Shown: piece after piece, positions 62,164 to 64,000 of the stretch
Position numbering within the stretch: the first letter of the stretch is position 1
Layout: each line of letters begins with the position of its first letter
Origin: Planctomycetota bacterium
Lineage (GTDB): Bacteria > Planctomycetota > GCA-002687715
Direction of reading: 5' to 3'
NCBI GenBank assembly: GCA_009691765.1
Contig: SIAO01000004.1
Span: 149,419 to 213,418 of the forward strand
Length of the DNA: 64,000 bases
The notes under the pieces: generated by a model
Seen by the model: the letters and a program-made list of their open reading frames with translations, nothing else
What the model was told of the DNA's origin: nothing
Database searches by the model: none
Translations under genes and position numbers: made by a program

Positions 62164-64000
62164 TTACAAATCGAACACCCGCACTTCGCCGTCGCCCACG
62201 TAGACCATCGAGCCCGGGTCTTGAGCGCGTTTCAGAATGGCCAGAAGATCCACTTGTCCTTGGCGCTGCGTGGCGATTAGGCGGTAGTTGCCAGGCTTCA
62301 GGCCACGCACTTCATAGGTCCCCTCAGAATTGGTGGTGATCGAGCGGCTCCACATAACGCCGACATCGGCTGACGAGACCATCACCGTCGCTTGCGGATC
62401 CGGCAAACCGTCCTTGCCTTTGACCGTGCCCTTGAGCGTGCCCCCACGCGCCATCAACAGCGTCGGGACAGCCACAGCACTCCGTCCATCGCAACTGATC
62501 TCCCCAGATTCTGCGGCGCTGTAGTCGTTGTGCTCCGCCGAGATTTTGTAGCTGCCTGCCAACACGCCGGCGATCTGCCATGTGCCGTCAGCGGCGCTCA
62601 CCGCGCGTTTTCGCGACGCAGAACGGAGCTGCTCCGACAACACCTTGGTGAAGGGATTATCCGGAATGGCATTCGCGAAGTTGCCGAGAGACAATCGTGC
62701 TCCAGCCACGGGCTTGCCATCGGAACCAGTCACCAAACCGCTCACCGCGGCTCCCTTTTCAAGACGCACGATCACGCCATCAATGCGTTGATCGGAAGTG
62801 ATGTTCATCGGATCACTGCGTCCACCGGCGAATCCATCGGATTCTGCAATCAGCACAACAGTGCCCGGCCGCGCATCGACATAGGTGAACTCACCGTTGG
62901 CGTTGTTGAAGCGCTGACGCATCTGCGCCGTGATGAACGCCGGATCGGGCCCCGCTCCAAGAGCCACACTGAAACGCGCCACAGGCTCGCCCGTAGTGCC
63001 ATCCACGACGCGACCTGAAATGGAGGCGCTAGGTTGCAACGTGAGCTCCACAGCCTCGGCGCCGGCATCTGCAGCGAAACCGTTGTTGGGCTGGTATCCA
63101 CGTGCGCGCACCACCAGCAAATAGCGGGCACTCAGCAATCCATCCAAGACAAACACACCTTGATCATCGCTACGTGCATCCCCCAAAAGGAATGCCTTCT
63201 GCTGAATCGCCTGCGGCTGGAGCTGACGGCCTGCGTTGACCTCCGCCGCATTCTCCGTCGGCTTCAACCCTGCTGCAACACGGCGCACGCTCTCGCGAAC
63301 ACGCATGTCATCATCGCGGCCATCGTCTTCGCCGCGCTCTCCTTCAGAACTTGGCGCAGCCGTAATCAAAAAGTTCAATGGCCGCGCCGTGATAATGGCG
63401 TTTGGCACGGGACGCCGCGAAACCGCATCAAGGACCACGCCCGAGATTCGCAGGCCAGTGTCCAGCACGAAATCCACATCACTAACATCTGCACGCAGAT
63501 CGATCGCGTTGCGTCCGTCCATCGCGCGCCCTTTGCAGCGCACGATCAACTTCTTCAAACCTGCACTCGCGTGCGACACCGTATAGCGCCCATCCACGCC
63601 AGACGTTCCCGAGCGCTCCGGAGGCACCACGGGTTCATACGTCTGCACGCCGAGGTCATGCACTTCGACAGTCGCGCCATGCAAGGGTTCGCCGCCGCTT
63701 CCGGTAACGCGCCCGGAGACATTGAACCCACGTTCGAGCACCAGCACTGGTTGCAGAGTCGCGGTGTCGGAGGCGTCGATGGGATGCTCGCGGTCTGTAG
63801 TCCAGTCGACATGACTTGCGCGCACCACATAGATGTCGCCTGGAACCAAGTTTTCGAAGCGGAAATCTCCATCACGGCCTGTACGCAACTTGGCCAGCAC
63901 ATCGCCTTCTTGAAACCGACTCTTCAATGCGGAGAGATCCTGCACGAGTTCCACCAACGCATTGGCAATTCCGTGCCCTGCGGGATCCGTCACAAGTCCG
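62164..64000 (-). CDS. Carboxypeptidase-regulatory-like (CarboxypepD_reg/Big-type) repeat protein, partial
   Basis: Repeated modules such as LRISGVVLDAVSRRPVPNAIITA, ISGRVVDGTTGEPVARFSVAL, VSGLVTGSDGKPVAGARLSLG; 5' end beyond window. Confidence 0.85.
   Translation of the reverse strand, partial: GLVTDPAGHGIANALVELVQDLSALKSRFQEGDVLAKLRTGRDGDFRFENLVPGDIYVVRASHVDWTTDREHPIDASDTATLQPVLVLERGFNVSGRVTGSGGEPLHGATVEVHDLGVQTYEPVVPPERSGTSGVDGRYTVSHASAGLKKLIVRCKGRAMDGRNAIDLRADVSDVDFVLDTGLRISGVVLDAVSRRPVPNAIITARPLNFLITAAPSSEGERGEDDGRDDDMRVRESVRRVAAGLKPTENAAEVNAGRQLQPQAIQQKAFLLGDARSDDQGVFVLDGLLSARYLLVVRARGYQPNNGFAADAGAEAVELTLQPSASISGRVVDGTTGEPVARFSVALGAGPDPAFITAQMRQRFNNANGEFTYVDARPGTVVLIAESDGFAGGRSDPMNITSDQRIDGVIVRLEKGAAVSGLVTGSDGKPVAGARLSLGNFANAIPDNPFTKVLSEQLRSASRKRAVSAADGTWQIAGVLAGSYKISAEHNDYSAAESGEISCDGRSAVAVPTLLMARGGTLKGTVKGKDGLPDPQATVMVSSADVGVMWSRSITTNSEGTYEVRGLKPGNYRLIATQRQGQVDLLAILKRAQDPGSMVYVGDGEVRVFDL

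Overview
The window is 64 kb of GC-rich bacterial chromosome, densely packed with genes. A TIGR04137-type small basic protein, FGE-domain, HEAT-repeat and vWA genes suggest a Planctomycetota/PVC-like host (inference only). Most of it is housekeeping: glmU, cinA, tatC, coaE, rho, recG, the mreB-mreC-mreD-PBP2-rodA shape operon, lnt, moeA, ribH-nusB-ftsY, der, queE, pdxA, and groEL-groES-groEL-dnaJ-grpE. There are two tRNA-Gln genes. The standout region is a compact bacterial microcompartment (BMC) locus on the minus strand, about 19.2-24.5 kb. It encodes a CoA-acylating-type aldehyde dehydrogenase, one BMC-H, two tandem-domain BMC-T proteins and a single BMC-P (EutN/CcmL-type) vertex protein. 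The BMC-P is fused to a roughly 270-residue low-complexity Arg/Gly/Glu/Asn/Gln repeat tail carrying two FxxVWD motifs and a basic terminus. A 96-aa orphan, a visibly disrupted ECF sigma/anti-sigma pair and an XRE-cupin regulator follow. Other notable items are a 21-aa Lys/Arg peptide gene with a strong Shine-Dalgarno, two adjacent di-heme oxidoreductase-like genes coupled to a metzincin-like lipoprotein, a TatC with an extra TM and domain, and a radical-SAM-like protein with unusual CX8CX2C spacing. All calls come from reading the sequence; no database search was run.
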